From Rugamonas rubra (GTDB taxonomy: Bacteria > Pseudomonadota > Gammaproteobacteria > Burkholderiales > Burkholderiaceae_D): DNA of 64,000 bases. The stretch is taken from positions 1-64,000 of the forward strand of contig NZ_FOTW01000007.1 of NCBI RefSeq assembly GCF_900114705.1. The letters run 5' to 3'. This document shows, piece by piece, positions 1 through 10,457 of the stretch; position 1 is the stretch's first letter, and every line of letters starts with the position of its first letter. The notes under the pieces were generated by a model. The model had not been told where the DNA came from and made no database searches. It saw only the letters and a list, made by a program, of their open reading frames with translations. Made by a program: the position numbers and the translations under genes.

Positions 1-464
<464 letters not shown>

Positions 465-553
465 TTTAGACTCCTAACGATTTGATGAGATTGCCAGGGC
501 TCGCGCCCGACTGTCTTGATGCCGAGCGTGACGCTCCTGCGTACTACGAATTC

Positions 554-628
<75 letters not shown>

Positions 629-667
629 TAATTTGTTGCGATGCACACCTAATGCAGTGCAGGACAC

Positions 668-741
668 TGGAGCGGGTGAAGGGAATCGAACCCTCGTCGT
701 AAGCTTGGAAGGCTTCTGCTCTACCATTGAGCTACACCCGC
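668..741 (-). tRNA. glyT: tRNA-Gly (anticodon TCC), CCA encoded
   Basis: The minus-strand cloverleaf has acceptor stem GCGGGTG/CACCCGC, an anticodon loop CTTCCAA with anticodon TCC, T loop GTTCGATTC and an encoded CCA. It is the middle tRNA of the tRNA-tuf operon. Confidence 0.97.
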
Positions 742-791
742 GAGGTTTCGTTCATTCACTTCTTTACCACTCAGCATTCCTGCAAACAACT

Positions 792-875
<84 letters not shown>

Positions 876-889
876 GCGAGGAACCGCAG

Positions 890-918
890 AGTATGAAGCA
901 ACTTCTTTGACTTGTCAA
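890..918 (-). promoter_or_regulatory. Sigma70 promoter of the tRNA-tuf operon
   Basis: On the minus strand a perfect -35 TTGACA is followed after exactly 17 bases by CATACT (-10), and then by CTGCGG, the GC-rich type of discriminator seen in stringently controlled stable-RNA promoters. The tRNA-Tyr 5' end lies about 15 bases further on. Confidence 0.85.
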
Positions 919-1005
919 CACCGGCCTGAAGTATTTCTTTCAGTGGTGAAGAACCGTCTGCTTCGGGGCGAGATTGTAGCCGTACCTCCTGCAAAAGTGC
1001 AAGTG

Positions 1006-1034
1006 TTGTTTTTCGAAAGTTTTTTTCCTATACA
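1006..1034 (+). promoter_or_regulatory. Probable sigma70 promoter of the GGDEF/EAL gene
   Basis: TTGTTT and TATACA are spaced by 17 bases and end 33 bases before the TTG start. The match is moderate. Confidence 0.5.
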
Positions 1035-1067
1035 ATCGACAACATCCAAACGCACGGGAGCCGGGAT

Positions 1068-4000
1068 TTGAAGAATCGATCGGGACGCTGGGCCAACTGG
1101 CGCGGCCTGCTGCTGGCCAACCTCGGGCTGTGCGCCCTGTACTACCTCAGCGGCCGCGCCGGCCTGCTGCTGGCCCTGCCGCCCGGCTACGCCTCGCCCT
1201 TGTTCCTGCCGGCCGGCATCGCGCTGGCCGCCGTCGCCGTTGGCGGCGCCCGCCTGCTGCCGGCCGTCGCGCTGGGCGCGCTGGCGATCAACCTGGTGTA
1301 TCCGGCGCTCAGCGCGCAGGGCGTCAGCGGCGGCGCCGTGCTGGCCGCCGCCTTCGCCGCGCTGGGCGCCACGCTGCAGGCCTGGGCCGGCGCCCGCCTG
1401 CTGCGGCGCCACGTCGAACCGGGCCTGGCCGCCGGCCGCGACATCGGCCGCTTCCTGCTGCTGGCGCCGCTGGTGGCGCTGATCTGCAGCAGCGTGGCGA
1501 TGGCCGGCATGGTCCTCGGCGGCGTGCTGCGGCCCGAGGCGCTGGGGCCGGACTGGATGGCCTGGTGGATCGGCGACAGCATCGGCATCCTGCTCGGCGC
1601 GCCGCTGAGCTGGATCGCCATCGGCCGGCCGCGCGCGCTGTGGTGGCGCCGGCGCTACTTGGTCGGTCTGCCATTGTTGCTGGCCAGCGCGGCCTGCGTC
1701 GCCATCTACCTGCAAGCCGACCGCTGGGAATCGACCCAGCAGCTGCAAACCTTCCGCCTCAAGGCGCAACAGACCGGCGACCTGCTGCAGGCCCAGTTCA
1801 GCGAGCACGAGCGCTTCATCTACGCCATGGCCAAGGCGCTCAACGGCGAGCGGCAGCGGCGCCTGACGGCCGAGGACTTCGGCAACCTGGCGCACGGCTA
1901 CCTGGACCAGCGCCCCGAGCTGCTGTCGCTGGCCTGGCTGGTGCCGGTCGAGGACGCCGAGCGGGCCGCCTTCGAGCGCTGGGGCGGCGAGGCCATCGCG
2001 CCCGGCTTCACGATCCGCGCGCCCGATCCGGCCAGCGGCCGGCTGGCGCCCTCGCCGCCCAGGCCGCGCTACCTGGCGGCCACCTTCATCGAGCCTGCCA
2101 GCAACCGCATGTTCCAGGGCCTCGACTTCCTCGCCGAGCCGGTGCGCGCCGGCGCCGTGGCGCGGGCGCGCCAGTCCGGCCAGCCGACCGCCAGCGCGCC
2201 GATGGTGCTGCAGCGGCGCGAGGGCAAGCTGCGCGGCATGCTGCTGCTGCAGACCACCACCGCGGCGGCGCAGCGCGGCCAAGGCATGGGCGTGCTGCTG
2301 ATCGGCCTGCAGATGGACGGCTACCTCGACCAGGCGGTCAAGCAGAGCGAGTTCCCGCACTTCCTGATGCGCTTCGAGGACAGCGACGAGGACGGCGCGC
2401 TGGCGCTGGTGCGCGACCAGCTGGGCCGGCCGGCGCAGGCCGGCGACTACCAGCGCCAGCTGCACTTCGGCGGCCGCATCTACCAGCTGACGCTGGCGCC
2501 GACGCCGGCCTACCTGCGCCAGCAGCGCGGCTGGCAGAGCTGGACGGTGCTCAGCTGCGGCCTGCTGCTGACGGCCCTGCTGGGCGCCCTGCTGCTGCTG
2601 ATCAGCGGCGAGCGGGCGCGCATCCAGGCCCAGGTCAAGGACGGCACGGCGCGCCTGCGCGAGCGCGAGGCGCGCCTGCAGGCGATCCTCGACAAGGCGG
2701 CCGACGCCATCCTGACCATCGACACCGACGGCTTGCTCGAGTCGGCCAACGGCGCCGCCGGGCGCCTGTTCGGCTACCCGCCGGAGCGGCTGGCCGGCAT
2801 GCCGCTGGCGCGCCTGCTGCCGGTCGGCGCGGCCGGCCCGGCGGCGCTGCTGCGCGCCATCGCCGAGGGCGCCAGCCACGAGCACGAGGCGCAGGGCTGG
2901 CGCAGCGACGCCAGCACCTTCCCGCTGGCGATCTCGGTGAGCGAGGTCGAGCTGGCCGACGGCCACCTGTTCGTCGCCATCCTGCACGACCTGACCGAGC
3001 AGCACCGCGCCCAGGAGCGCATCCACCGGCTGGCCCACCACGACCCGCTGACCGGGCTCGACAACCGGCTTTCGCTGCACCTGCGCCTCGAGCTGCTGCT
3101 GGCGCAGACGCGGCGCAACGGCACGGCGGCGGCGCTGCTGTTCATCGACCTCGACCACTTCAAGAAGATCAACGACTCGCACGGCCACCAGACCGGCGAC
3201 CTGCTGCTGGTGGCGGTGGCGCAGCGCCTGCAGGAGCTGCTGCGCGAGGTCGACACCATCGCCCGGCTGGGCGGCGACGAGTTCATCGTGGTCACCTCGG
3301 GCGGCACCACGCCCGACGCCGCCAGCAACATCGCCGTGCGCATCGTCGCCGCGCTGGCCGCGCCCTACCACCTGGACGGCAAGACCGTGCACAGCGGCGC
3401 CAGCGTCGGCGTGGCGATGTTCCCGGCCGACGGCGACGACGCCGACACCCTGCTGCGCCACGCCGACACGGCGATGTACGCCGCCAAGAGCCAGGGCCGG
3501 GGCAACTTCCAGTTCTTCTCGGCCAGCATGAACGCCGCCACCCACGAGCGCCTGCTGCTGGAAAACCGCCTCTGGCTGGCGCTCGAGCAGGGCGAGTTCG
3601 AGCTGTACCTGCAGCCCCAGGTGGCGCTCGACGACCTGCGCATCATCGGCGCCGAGGCGCTGCTGCGCTGGCACCATCCGGAGCTCGGCCTGGTCGGGCC
3701 GGACCGCTTCATCCCGATCGCCGAGGAGTCCGGCCTGATCCTGCCGCTGGGCGACTGGGTGCTGCAGCAGGCCGTCGAGCTGCTGGCCGGCTGGCGCGCG
3801 CGCGGCCTGGGCCGGCTGCGCCTGGCGGTCAACCTGTCGGCGCGCCAGTGCCACGGCGCAGGCCCGCTGGCGCAGCTGGACCGCCTGCTGGCCGGCGCGG
3901 GCATCGACCCGGCCCTGCTCGAACTGGAGATCACCGAGTCGGCGGCGATGCAGGACCCGGAGCGCAGCCGCCTGCTGCTGCGCGAGCTGCGCGCGCGCGG

Positions 4001-4325
4001 CATCAAGGTGGCGATCGACGACTTCGGCACCGGCTACTCCTCGCTGAGCTACCTCAAGCTGTTCGAGCTCGACCGCATCAAGATCGACCGCAGCTTCGTC
4101 AAGGACATCGAGAGCGACCCGAACGACGCCGTCATCGTCGAGGCCACCATCGCGCTGGCCCACTCGCTGGGGCTGGCGGTGGTCGCCGAGGGGGTCGAGA
4201 CGGCGGCGCAGCGCGACTTCCTGCGCGCCAAGGGCTGCGAGGAGGCCCAGGGCTACCTGTTCGCCCGGCCGATGCCGGCGCTGGCCTTCGAGGCGCTGCT
4301 GCAGCCGCTGGCCAAGCGCGCCTGA
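1068..4325 (+). CDS. Membrane-bound diguanylate cyclase/phosphodiesterase (MASE1-CHASE-PAS-GGDEF-EAL)
   Basis: The protein has 1085 residues and probably makes and/or degrades cyclic di-GMP at the inner membrane. In order it shows a MASE1-type multi-span sensor (about 15-215), a periplasmic CHASE-like domain (about 260-430), one more membrane span (about 492-512), a PAS domain (about 535-645), a GGDEF domain with an intact GGDEF motif near residue 735, and an EAL domain (motif near 862; IDDFGTGYSS retained). The inhibitory I-site RxxD is present as REVD five residues before GGDEF, so the cyclase is probably active and product-inhibited. The start is TTG preceded by GGGAG; no ATG lies near. 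It is the first gene of a signalling block. The net direction of activity cannot be read from sequence. Confidence 0.93.
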   Translation: MKNRSGRWANWRGLLLANLGLCALYYLSGRAGLLLALPPGYASPLFLPAGIALAAVAVGGARLLPAVALGALAINLVYPALSAQGVSGGAVLAAAFAALGATLQAWAGARLLRRHVEPGLAAGRDIGRFLLLAPLVALICSSVAMAGMVLGGVLRPEALGPDWMAWWIGDSIGILLGAPLSWIAIGRPRALWWRRRYLVGLPLLLASAACVAIYLQADRWESTQQLQTFRLKAQQTGDLLQAQFSEHERFIYAMAKALNGERQRRLTAEDFGNLAHGYLDQRPELLSLAWLVPVEDAERAAFERWGGEAIAPGFTIRAPDPASGRLAPSPPRPRYLAATFIEPASNRMFQGLDFLAEPVRAGAVARARQSGQPTASAPMVLQRREGKLRGMLLLQTTTAAAQRGQGMGVLLIGLQMDGYLDQAVKQSEFPHFLMRFEDSDEDGALALVRDQLGRPAQAGDYQRQLHFGGRIYQLTLAPTPAYLRQQRGWQSWTVLSCGLLLTALLGALLLLISGERARIQAQVKDGTARLREREARLQAILDKAADAILTIDTDGLLESANGAAGRLFGYPPERLAGMPLARLLPVGAAGPAALLRAIAEGASHEHEAQGWRSDASTFPLAISVSEVELADGHLFVAILHDLTEQHRAQERIHRLAHHDPLTGLDNRLSLHLRLELLLAQTRRNGTAAALLFIDLDHFKKINDSHGHQTGDLLLVAVAQRLQELLREVDTIARLGGDEFIVVTSGGTTPDAASNIAVRIVAALAAPYHLDGKTVHSGASVGVAMFPADGDDADTLLRHADTAMYAAKSQGRGNFQFFSASMNAATHERLLLENRLWLALEQGEFELYLQPQVALDDLRIIGAEALLRWHHPELGLVGPDRFIPIAEESGLILPLGDWVLQQAVELLAGWRARGLGRLRLAVNLSARQCHGAGPLAQLDRLLAGAGIDPALLELEITESAAMQDPERSRLLLRELRARGIKVAIDDFGTGYSSLSYLKLFELDRIKIDRSFVKDIESDPNDAVIVEATIALAHSLGLAVVAEGVETAAQRDFLRAKGCEEAQGYLFARPMPALAFEALLQPLAKRA

Positions 4326-4356
4326 GCCTCGGGGCGGCGGCGCCGGCGCGGTCGGT

Positions 4357-5943
4357 TCACGGCGGCGGCGCCAGCGCCGCCAGCACCTGCGCCTTGAGGG
4401 CGCGGATCAGCGAGGCCTCGTCGGCCGGCACGCCCTCCGGCGCGGCGTGCACGCGGTCGGCGTAGAACAGGCCGAGCGGGGCGCCGGCCAGCACCAGCGG
4501 CAGCACGATGAAGCTGCGCGCGTCCGGCAGCAGGGCGCGGTGCCAGGGCGGCAGCAGCTCGGCGATGTTGGGGGCGAAGGCGTCGGCGATCATCAGGTCG
4601 GCGTCGTTGTCGAGCGCCAGGTGGAACAGGTCGCCGCCGCGCAGCGAGAAGGCGAAGCCGGCCAGGCGGGCGGCGTTCTGCTCGCCGAAGGCGATGCGGG
4701 CGCGGTACTGGCCGGCGCGCACGTCCTTCAGGCAGACGGTGGCGAAGCGGAAGCCCATGCTGCGGTACAGCGTCTCGAGCACCGCCTGGATCAGCTGGTT
4801 GGCGCGCACGGCGCCGGCGGCGCGCATCTGCGCGCGCATCTGGCTGACGTCCTGCACGCCGGCCAGCAACAGCTCGCGCGCCTGCAGCGGCTTGCCGCTG
4901 GGGTGCAGGCCGGCGCCGCCGGCGTCGAGCGCCAGCGTGGCCTGGCGCAGCGCGGCCGGCAGGCTGTCGGCCGCGCCGGTCGGCGCCGGGGCCAAGGCCG
5001 TGGCCAAGGCCGGGGCCAAGGCCGTGGCCAAGGCCGGGGCCATCTGCATGCTGTCGAGCAGGCTGTCCATCTCGCGGCCGACGGCGCCGAACAGGGCGGC
5101 GACGCGGCCGGCGTCGAGGTTCAGCGCGGCGCCGTAGCGCAGCGCCAGCGCGGCCCCCTCGGCGCCGGCCGGCTCGACGCGGCGCACCAGCAGGCGCGCC
5201 GCCTCGGCGCTGAAGGCGACCACCTGGCGCATCCACTCGTGGCGGTTGGCGGCCGGGCGCAGCACGCCGGGCGGCGGCGCGCTCAGGCTGTGGATGATCA
5301 GCTCGGGGATCTTCCACTCGTGCAGGATGGCGGCCGACAGCGCGTCGTAACTGCTGCCCAGCACCTGCTGCGAGGCCTGGCCCAGGCTCAGCGCGCCCTG
5401 CCCGGCCAGCGCGGCGATCTGGCCGAACAGTTCGTGCTCGCGCGAGGCGATCAGCAGCGCGCCGATGTTCTTGAACAGCGCGCCGATGGCGGCCTCCTCG
5501 GCGCCCTGCCAGGCGCCGCTGCGCGCCAGCTCGCGGCCGAACAGGCTGGCGCACAGCGCCGCCTCCAGCTCGTGGCGCACGCTGTGGGCGTGGCGGCTGT
5601 TGGCCAGCGTGTCGACCAGCAGCATGGCCAGCGCGCTGGCCTTGACGTGGTCGAAGCCGAGCAGCGAGATGGCGCGCGAGACGGTGGTGACGGTGCCGCC
5701 GGCGGCGCTGCGGAACAGCGGCGTGTTGGCCTGGCGCAGGATCTTCTGGGTCAGCGCGACATCGGCCAGCACGAAGTAGGCCAGGTTCTGCGCGCCCTGG
5801 TCGTCGGCGTCGGCCAGCTGGACCACGCGGGCCACCGCCGCGCCCAGCGCGAACAGGCCCTCGTCGCTGCACAACTGCTTGAGCAGCTGGCCGCGCGCGG
5901 CGCGCGGCGCCTCTTGCGGCGGCGTGTTCGAGGCCAGTGTCAT
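4357..5943 (-). CDS. HDOD-domain signalling protein with C-terminal GAF-like region
   Basis: This 528-residue protein has an HDOD domain at about residues 20-225 (stretches such as LLGFDHVKASALAMLL and ILHEWKIPELI). HDOD is a metal-free relative of HD phosphohydrolases that serves as a signalling scaffold. The last 150 residues resemble a GAF sensor (AVLETLYRSMGFRF, then FIVLPLVLAGAPLGLFYADR). I start at the ATG at 5943, because the upstream extension is an Arg/Pro-rich artefact and a weak GGGAA lies before the ATG. The linker carries an in-frame 24-bp tandem repeat (4986-5042). The gene lies between two c-di-GMP genes. No catalytic activity is expected. Confidence 0.85.
   Translation of the reverse strand: MTLASNTPPQEAPRAARGQLLKQLCSDEGLFALGAAVARVVQLADADDQGAQNLAYFVLADVALTQKILRQANTPLFRSAAGGTVTTVSRAISLLGFDHVKASALAMLLVDTLANSRHAHSVRHELEAALCASLFGRELARSGAWQGAEEAAIGALFKNIGALLIASREHELFGQIAALAGQGALSLGQASQQVLGSSYDALSAAILHEWKIPELIIHSLSAPPPGVLRPAANRHEWMRQVVAFSAEAARLLVRRVEPAGAEGAALALRYGAALNLDAGRVAALFGAVGREMDSLLDSMQMAPALATALAPALATALAPAPTGAADSLPAALRQATLALDAGGAGLHPSGKPLQARELLLAGVQDVSQMRAQMRAAGAVRANQLIQAVLETLYRSMGFRFATVCLKDVRAGQYRARIAFGEQNAARLAGFAFSLRGGDLFHLALDNDADLMIADAFAPNIAELLPPWHRALLPDARSFIVLPLVLAGAPLGLFYADRVHAAPEGVPADEASLIRALKAQVLAALAPPP
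4986..5042. repeat. 24-bp tandem repeat inside the HDOD gene
   Basis: There are two identical 24-bp units (4986-5009 and 5010-5033) plus 9 bases of a third. They encode an Ala/Leu/Thr-rich repeat (ALAPALAT) in the linker between the HDOD and GAF-like regions. The length is a multiple of three, so copy changes keep the frame. Confidence 0.9.
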
Positions 5944-6138
5944 GGCGTTCCCGTGTGTGTGGCGGCGGCGCGGCGGTGGCGGGGGGCCAGCGCGCGCCGC
6001 GCGCCGCGCCGGCGCGGTGCCGGCTTCCACAAAGTATAGTACGGCGGCGCGGCGGCGGCGCGCCCGGCGGTGGGATTTGGTGAGTTTTCGCCGCCGGAAT
6101 GCACAACCGGCGCGCCGGGTCCGGCGCCGGCCGGCCGC

Positions 6139-7719
6139 CTAGTCGGGCGTGTGGCCGATGCCCGGGTCGCGCTCGATCAGGTCGAGCAGGGCCGCCACCA
6201 CCTCGGGGTCGAACTGCTTGCCGGCGCGCTCGGTGATGTAGCTCATCACCTCGGTGTGCGGCCACGGCTCCTTGTAGGGGCGCTTGTGCAGCAGCGAGTC
6301 GAACACGTCGACCACGGCGACGATGCGGGCCGAGACCGGGATGTCCTGGCCGGCCAGGCCGTTCGGGTAGCCGGCGCCGTCGAAGTGCTCGTGGTGGCCG
6401 CCGGCGATCTCGGCGCCGTAGGTCAGGTAGCTGACGCCGTCGACCATGTTGGCGGCCCGTTCGAGGATCGAGCGGCCGACCGCCGCGTGGGTCTGCATCT
6501 GCGTGCGCTCGTCGGCCGTGTGGATGCCCGGCTTGAGCAGGATGTGGTCCGGCGTGGCGACCTTGCCGACGTCGTGCAGGATGGACGCCAGGCCGATCAT
6601 GTCGAGCAGCTGCGCGGTGAGCTGCGCGTCGTAGACGCCGCGCGCCTTCATGCGCTGGGCCAGCGCGGCCGACAGCTGCTGGACGCGGCGCACGTGGCCG
6701 CCGGTGCCGCTGTCGCGGAACTCGGCCAGGTCGGCCAGCGCCACCACGGTGGCCTCCTGCGCCTTGCGCAGCTGGCCGAACATGTACAGGTTGTCGAAGG
6801 CGGCGGCGATGCGCTGGCTGAACACCTCGAGCAGGTCGCGCTGGATCTGCGCCAGCGGCCACGGCGGGGTGACCGAGATGGCCACCTCGCGGTTCTCCTG
6901 GGTGTGGATGAACAGCACGTTGGCCGGGTGCTCGAACTGGCTCTTCTTCTCGGCGAAGGCCTTGGCGATGGTCGGCCACAGCGGATGCCCGGGCGGCATC
7001 AGCTCGACCTCGTTGAGGCCCGCGTAGCCGCCGGTGGCGGCCACCACGGTGGTCACGCCGGTGTCGCCCTGCATCAGGCAGAGCACGCCGTCGGCGCCGA
7101 CGTCGAGGATCGCCGACACCTGGTTCAGCACGCCGGAGGCGAACTCGCGCAGCGAATGGATCTGGTACAGGTTGGTGGCGCCGGCCAGGATCTTACCCAG
7201 GCCGATGCGGCTGCGCTCGAGCATGTTCAGGCTCTCGTAGGCGCGCAGCGCCGAGATCACCGTGGTAAACAGCTTCTGCGTGGTCAGCTCGGTCTTGGCC
7301 TTGTAGTCGTTGATGTCGTATTCGATGATGACGCGCTGCTCCGGCGCCTGGCCCGGCTGGCCGGTGCGCAGCACGACGCGGACGATGGCGTTGTGCAGCT
7401 CCTCGCGGATGCGCCGCGCCAGGATCAGGCCGGCGTCGTCGGTCTCCATCACCACGTCGAGCAGCACCAGGGCGATGTCGGGCGTGTCGCGCAGGATCTC
7501 GAAGGCCTCGCGCCCGCTGTGGGCCGAGAACAACTCCAGCTCGCGCCCCTTGAAGCTGACGTTGCGCAGCGCCAGCCGGGTGACGGCGTGGACGTCGACG
7601 TCGTCGTCGACGATCAGCACGCGCCACAACCGCTGGTCGGGCGGCGCCAGGCCGGCCGGCTTGGCCACCTCCTCGTCCTCGTCGATCAGCCAGTTGTCGT
7701 CTGCGGTGGAATCGGTCAT
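6139..7719 (-). CDS. Response regulator with HD-GYP c-di-GMP phosphodiesterase domain
   Basis: The protein has 526 residues. An N-terminal receiver (about 28-150; VLIVDDDVDVHAV and VLLDVVMET give the acidic pocket and phospho-Asp) is followed by a middle domain of the DUF3369 type (about 170-310) and an HD-GYP domain (about 330-520). Catalytic signatures are intact: LHDVGK for HD, then HHEHFDGAGYPNGL for the GYP loop. It should hydrolyse c-di-GMP when phosphorylated by an unknown kinase; no histidine kinase is adjacent. The start at 7719 is fixed by AGGAGA nine bases upstream. It reads in the same direction as the HDOD gene and divergently from cheW. Confidence 0.92.
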   Translation of the reverse strand: MTDSTADDNWLIDEDEEVAKPAGLAPPDQRLWRVLIVDDDVDVHAVTRLALRNVSFKGRELELFSAHSGREAFEILRDTPDIALVLLDVVMETDDAGLILARRIREELHNAIVRVVLRTGQPGQAPEQRVIIEYDINDYKAKTELTTQKLFTTVISALRAYESLNMLERSRIGLGKILAGATNLYQIHSLREFASGVLNQVSAILDVGADGVLCLMQGDTGVTTVVAATGGYAGLNEVELMPPGHPLWPTIAKAFAEKKSQFEHPANVLFIHTQENREVAISVTPPWPLAQIQRDLLEVFSQRIAAAFDNLYMFGQLRKAQEATVVALADLAEFRDSGTGGHVRRVQQLSAALAQRMKARGVYDAQLTAQLLDMIGLASILHDVGKVATPDHILLKPGIHTADERTQMQTHAAVGRSILERAANMVDGVSYLTYGAEIAGGHHEHFDGAGYPNGLAGQDIPVSARIVAVVDVFDSLLHKRPYKEPWPHTEVMSYITERAGKQFDPEVVAALLDLIERDPGIGHTPD

Positions 7720-8031
7720 ACGGTCTCCTGGAGGTGCGAACGCGGCGCTCGCCCGGCGGCGGCCGGCGACCGTCCCGAGCCTAGCATAATCAGATTCGCC
7801 CAGCGTGACAACCCCCATCGCGGCGGCGCGCCGGGCGGCGCCGGCGCCGCCCCCGACAAAATGCAAAAAGCCGTACGGCCGCGCTCGTCAGCGGGCGCCG
7901 ACTCTGCTACTCTTTGAGCATAGTGCCATGGTTGCGGGTCGCCACCCGACTCACCGAACTACCACCGCCGCCCGCCCGGGCCGCGCGCCGGGGCAGCCGC
8001 CCGGCGGTGTCTTCTCTACAAGGACCATACC
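7720..8031. other. Divergent intergenic region between the HD-GYP gene and cheW
   Basis: This 312-base gene-free stretch must hold the promoters of two diverging genes. I see TATGCT (minus strand, near 7783) as a possible -10 for the HD-GYP gene and nothing convincing for cheW. No flagellar sigma28 promoter could be recognised. It includes a GC-rich dyad near 7827-7853. Confidence 0.5.
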
Positions 8032-8541
8032 ATGCAAGAATCCACCAGCAACGCCAGCAGCAGCACACACGCCTCCGGCAAGGAGATCGCCGGCCACGAG
8101 TACCTCGCCTTCACGCTCGGCTCGGAGGAGTACGGCATCGACATCCTCAAGGTGCAGGAGATCCGCGGCTACGAGGCGGTCACCCGCATCGCCAACGCGC
8201 CGGCCTTCATCAAGGGCGTCATCAACCTGCGCGGCATCATCATCCCGGTGGTCGACATGCGCATCAAGTTCAACCTGGGCGAGCCGGTGTACGACCAGTT
8301 CACCGTGGTCATCATCCTCAACATCGGCGGGCGCATCGTCGGCATGGTGGTCGACTCGGTGTCCGACGTGACCACCCTGACGCCCGAGCAGGTCAAGCCG
8401 GCGCCGGAGATGGGCAGCGCCTTCAGCACCGACTACCTGATCGGCCTGGGCACCATCGACGAGCGCATGCTGATCCTGGTCGACATCGACCGCCTGATGT
8501 CGAGCGCCGAGATGGGCCTGATCGACGTCCAGGCCGCCTAG
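8032..8541 (+). CDS. cheW: Chemotaxis coupling protein CheW
   Basis: CheW links chemoreceptors to the histidine kinase CheA in the polar receptor array. The 169-residue product is a single CheW domain: [21 protein letters not shown] near residue 24, then [21 protein letters not shown] and [13 protein letters not shown] serine- and alanine-rich N-terminal tail of about 20 residues precedes it. AAGGA lies before the ATG. The chemoreceptor gene starts 37 bases downstream on the same strand, so the two probably form a receptor-coupler pair; no cheA is in the window. Confidence 0.95.
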   Translation: MQESTSNASSSTHASGKEIAGHEYLAFTLGSEEYGIDILKVQEIRGYEAVTRIANAPAFIKGVINLRGIIIPVVDMRIKFNLGEPVYDQFTVVIILNIGGRIVGMVVDSVSDVTTLTPEQVKPAPEMGSAFSTDYLIGLGTIDERMLILVDIDRLMSSAEMGLIDVQAA

Positions 8542-8578
8542 CGCCGCGCCGCCCGCCGCCACGCCCCAGGGAGCCGCC

Positions 8579-10312
8579 ATGAACCTCGCCCAATGGAAGA
8601 TCAAGACCCGGCTGGCCGCCGGCTTCGGCCTGCTGGTGCTGATGATGTTGGCCACCAACGCCACCAGCATCGGCCGCTTCGGCTCGATCGGCGGCAGCAC
8701 CAAGGCCATCGTCGAGCGCGACTGGCCCAGCGCCTCGGCCGCCGAGACCATCGACTCGGCCGCGCGCGAGGACGCGCGCCGCACGCTGGCCCTGTTCATC
8801 GTCGACGACAAGGGCCTGCGCGCCAAGAGCTACGAACGGATCGACCAGGACAAGAAGGCCATCGACGCCGCCCTGGCCACGCTCGACAAGCTGACCGACT
8901 CGCCGGGCGAGCGGGCGCTGCTGGCCAGAATCGCCGCCGCGCGCGCCGCCTACACCAGCTCCTTCCTGAAGGTGGCCGACCTGGTCGAGGCCGACGACAA
9001 GGAGAAGGCCGCCGCGCTGATGAACAGCGAGACCTTCCCGGCGCTCGACGCCCTGCTCGAGCTGACCCAGGCGATGGTGGCGCAGCAGAAGGCCGACATC
9101 GAGGGCGGCGGCCGCCAGGCCACCGGCGACATCGACTTCTCGCGCCGCATGATGATCGCCATGGGGGTGGCGGCGCTGCTGGTGTCGGCCGCGCTGGCCT
9201 ACTGGATCACCGCCTCGATCACCGGCCCGCTCAACGAGGCGGTGGCGATCGCCCAGTCGGTCGCCGCCGGCGACCTGACCACCCGCATCGAGGTGCGCTC
9301 GAACGACGAGACCGGCCTGCTGCTGGGCGCGCTGCGCGAGATGAACGCCAGCCTGGCGCGCACCGTCGGCGAGGTGCGCCAGAGCACGGCGACGATCGCC
9401 ACCGCCTCCGGCCAGATCGCCTCGGGCAACCTGGACCTGTCGGGCCGCACCGAGTCGCAGGCCAGCTCGCTGGAGCAGACCGCCAGCTCGATGGAGCAGC
9501 TGACCGGCACCGTCAAGCAGAACGCCGACAACGCGCGCCAGGCCAACCAGCTGGTGATTTCGGCCTCCTCGGTGGCGCTGCGCGGCGGCGCGGTGGTGGC
9601 CCAGGTGGTGCAGACCATGGGCTCGATCAAGGACAGCTCGCGCAAGATCGCCGACATCATCGGCGTCATCGACGGCATCGCCTTCCAGACCAACATCCTG
9701 GCGCTGAACGCCGCCGTCGAGGCGGCCCGCGCCGGCGAGCAGGGCCGCGGCTTCGCCGTGGTGGCCGCCGAGGTGCGCGGCCTGGCGCAGCGCTCGGCCA
9801 CGGCGGCCAAGGAGATCAAGGGCCTGATCGACGACTCGGTGGCCAAGGTCGACGGCGGCGGCGCGCTGGTCGACGAGGCCGGCCAGACCATGGACCTGAT
9901 CGTCACCTCGGTCAAGCAGGTGGCCGACATCATGGCCGAGATCACCTCGGCCAGCCAGGAGCAGAGCCTGGGCATCGAACAGGTCAACCAGGCCATCGCG
10001 CAGATGGACGAGATGACCCAGCAGAACGCGGCGCTGGTCGAGCAGGCCGCCGCCGCCGCGCAGAGCATGCTCGACGAGGCCGGCACGCTGTCGCGCTCGG
10101 TCAGCATCTTCAAGCTGGCCGACGGCCAGGGCGACGCGGCGCCGCAACTGGCGCCCCGCGCCGCGCCGGCGCAGGTGCCGCTGAGCGTGGCGGCGGCGGC
10201 CCGGCCGCTGCCGGCCAAGGCCACGGCCAGGCCGGCGGCGCCGCCCGCCGCGGCGGCCAAGCCCAAGCTCAAGCCGAAGGCCAGCGCCGAGTCGGAGTGG
10301 GAGGAGTTCTAG
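8579..10312 (+). CDS. Methyl-accepting chemotaxis protein
   Basis: The 577-residue chemoreceptor has a membrane span at about 14-33, a periplasmic four-helix-bundle sensor region to about 185, a second span at about 187-207, a HAMP linker and a cytoplasmic signalling domain. The conserved hairpin tip is present ([20 protein letters not shown], then [16 protein letters not shown]). The extreme C-terminus is EWEEF after a flexible Ala/Pro/Lys linker, which matches the WxxF pentapeptide that tethers CheR and CheB to high-abundance receptors. The ligand cannot be told. AGGGAG precedes the ATG; cheW lies directly upstream. Confidence 0.95.
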   Translation: MNLAQWKIKTRLAAGFGLLVLMMLATNATSIGRFGSIGGSTKAIVERDWPSASAAETIDSAAREDARRTLALFIVDDKGLRAKSYERIDQDKKAIDAALATLDKLTDSPGERALLARIAAARAAYTSSFLKVADLVEADDKEKAAALMNSETFPALDALLELTQAMVAQQKADIEGGGRQATGDIDFSRRMMIAMGVAALLVSAALAYWITASITGPLNEAVAIAQSVAAGDLTTRIEVRSNDETGLLLGALREMNASLARTVGEVRQSTATIATASGQIASGNLDLSGRTESQASSLEQTASSMEQLTGTVKQNADNARQANQLVISASSVALRGGAVVAQVVQTMGSIKDSSRKIADIIGVIDGIAFQTNILALNAAVEAARAGEQGRGFAVVAAEVRGLAQRSATAAKEIKGLIDDSVAKVDGGGALVDEAGQTMDLIVTSVKQVADIMAEITSASQEQSLGIEQVNQAIAQMDEMTQQNAALVEQAAAAAQSMLDEAGTLSRSVSIFKLADGQGDAAPQLAPRAAPAQVPLSVAAAARPLPAKATARPAAPPAAAAKPKLKPKASAESEWEEF

Positions 10313-10345
10313 CGCGCCCGGGCGGCGCCGGCGACGGCAAAGCCG

Positions 10346-10412
10346 CCCCGCAAGCAAGGGGTCTGACCCCGTACGGGGTCAGACCCCGGCCGTGGCGGAT
10401 CGGCTTGCGGGG
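10346..10412. repeat. Family A palindromic element between convergent genes
   Basis: A perfect 30-base palindrome (10358-10387) is made of two GGGGTCTGACCCC-type half sites around GTAC. It is flanked by a second 10-bp inverted repeat, CCCCGCAAGC (10346-10355) and GCTTGCGGGG (10403-10412). It lies between the chemoreceptor and the J-domain gene, whose stop codons face each other, so it may act as a bidirectional terminator. It shares its core with the elements at 29540 and 37997. Confidence 0.85.
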
Positions 10413-10457
10413 TGCTGCGTGCAATTCGGGCCAAGGCACGCGCCAAGGCGGGGCGCC

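Noticed and set aside
915..4163. Very long antisense frames, such as 1082 codons opposite the GGDEF/EAL gene and similar ones opposite metK, hslU, gspC and others
   Set aside because: They are shadows of GC-rich coding DNA: Arg/Gln/Val/Ala-rich, with no domain, while the opposite strand encodes recognisable proteins.
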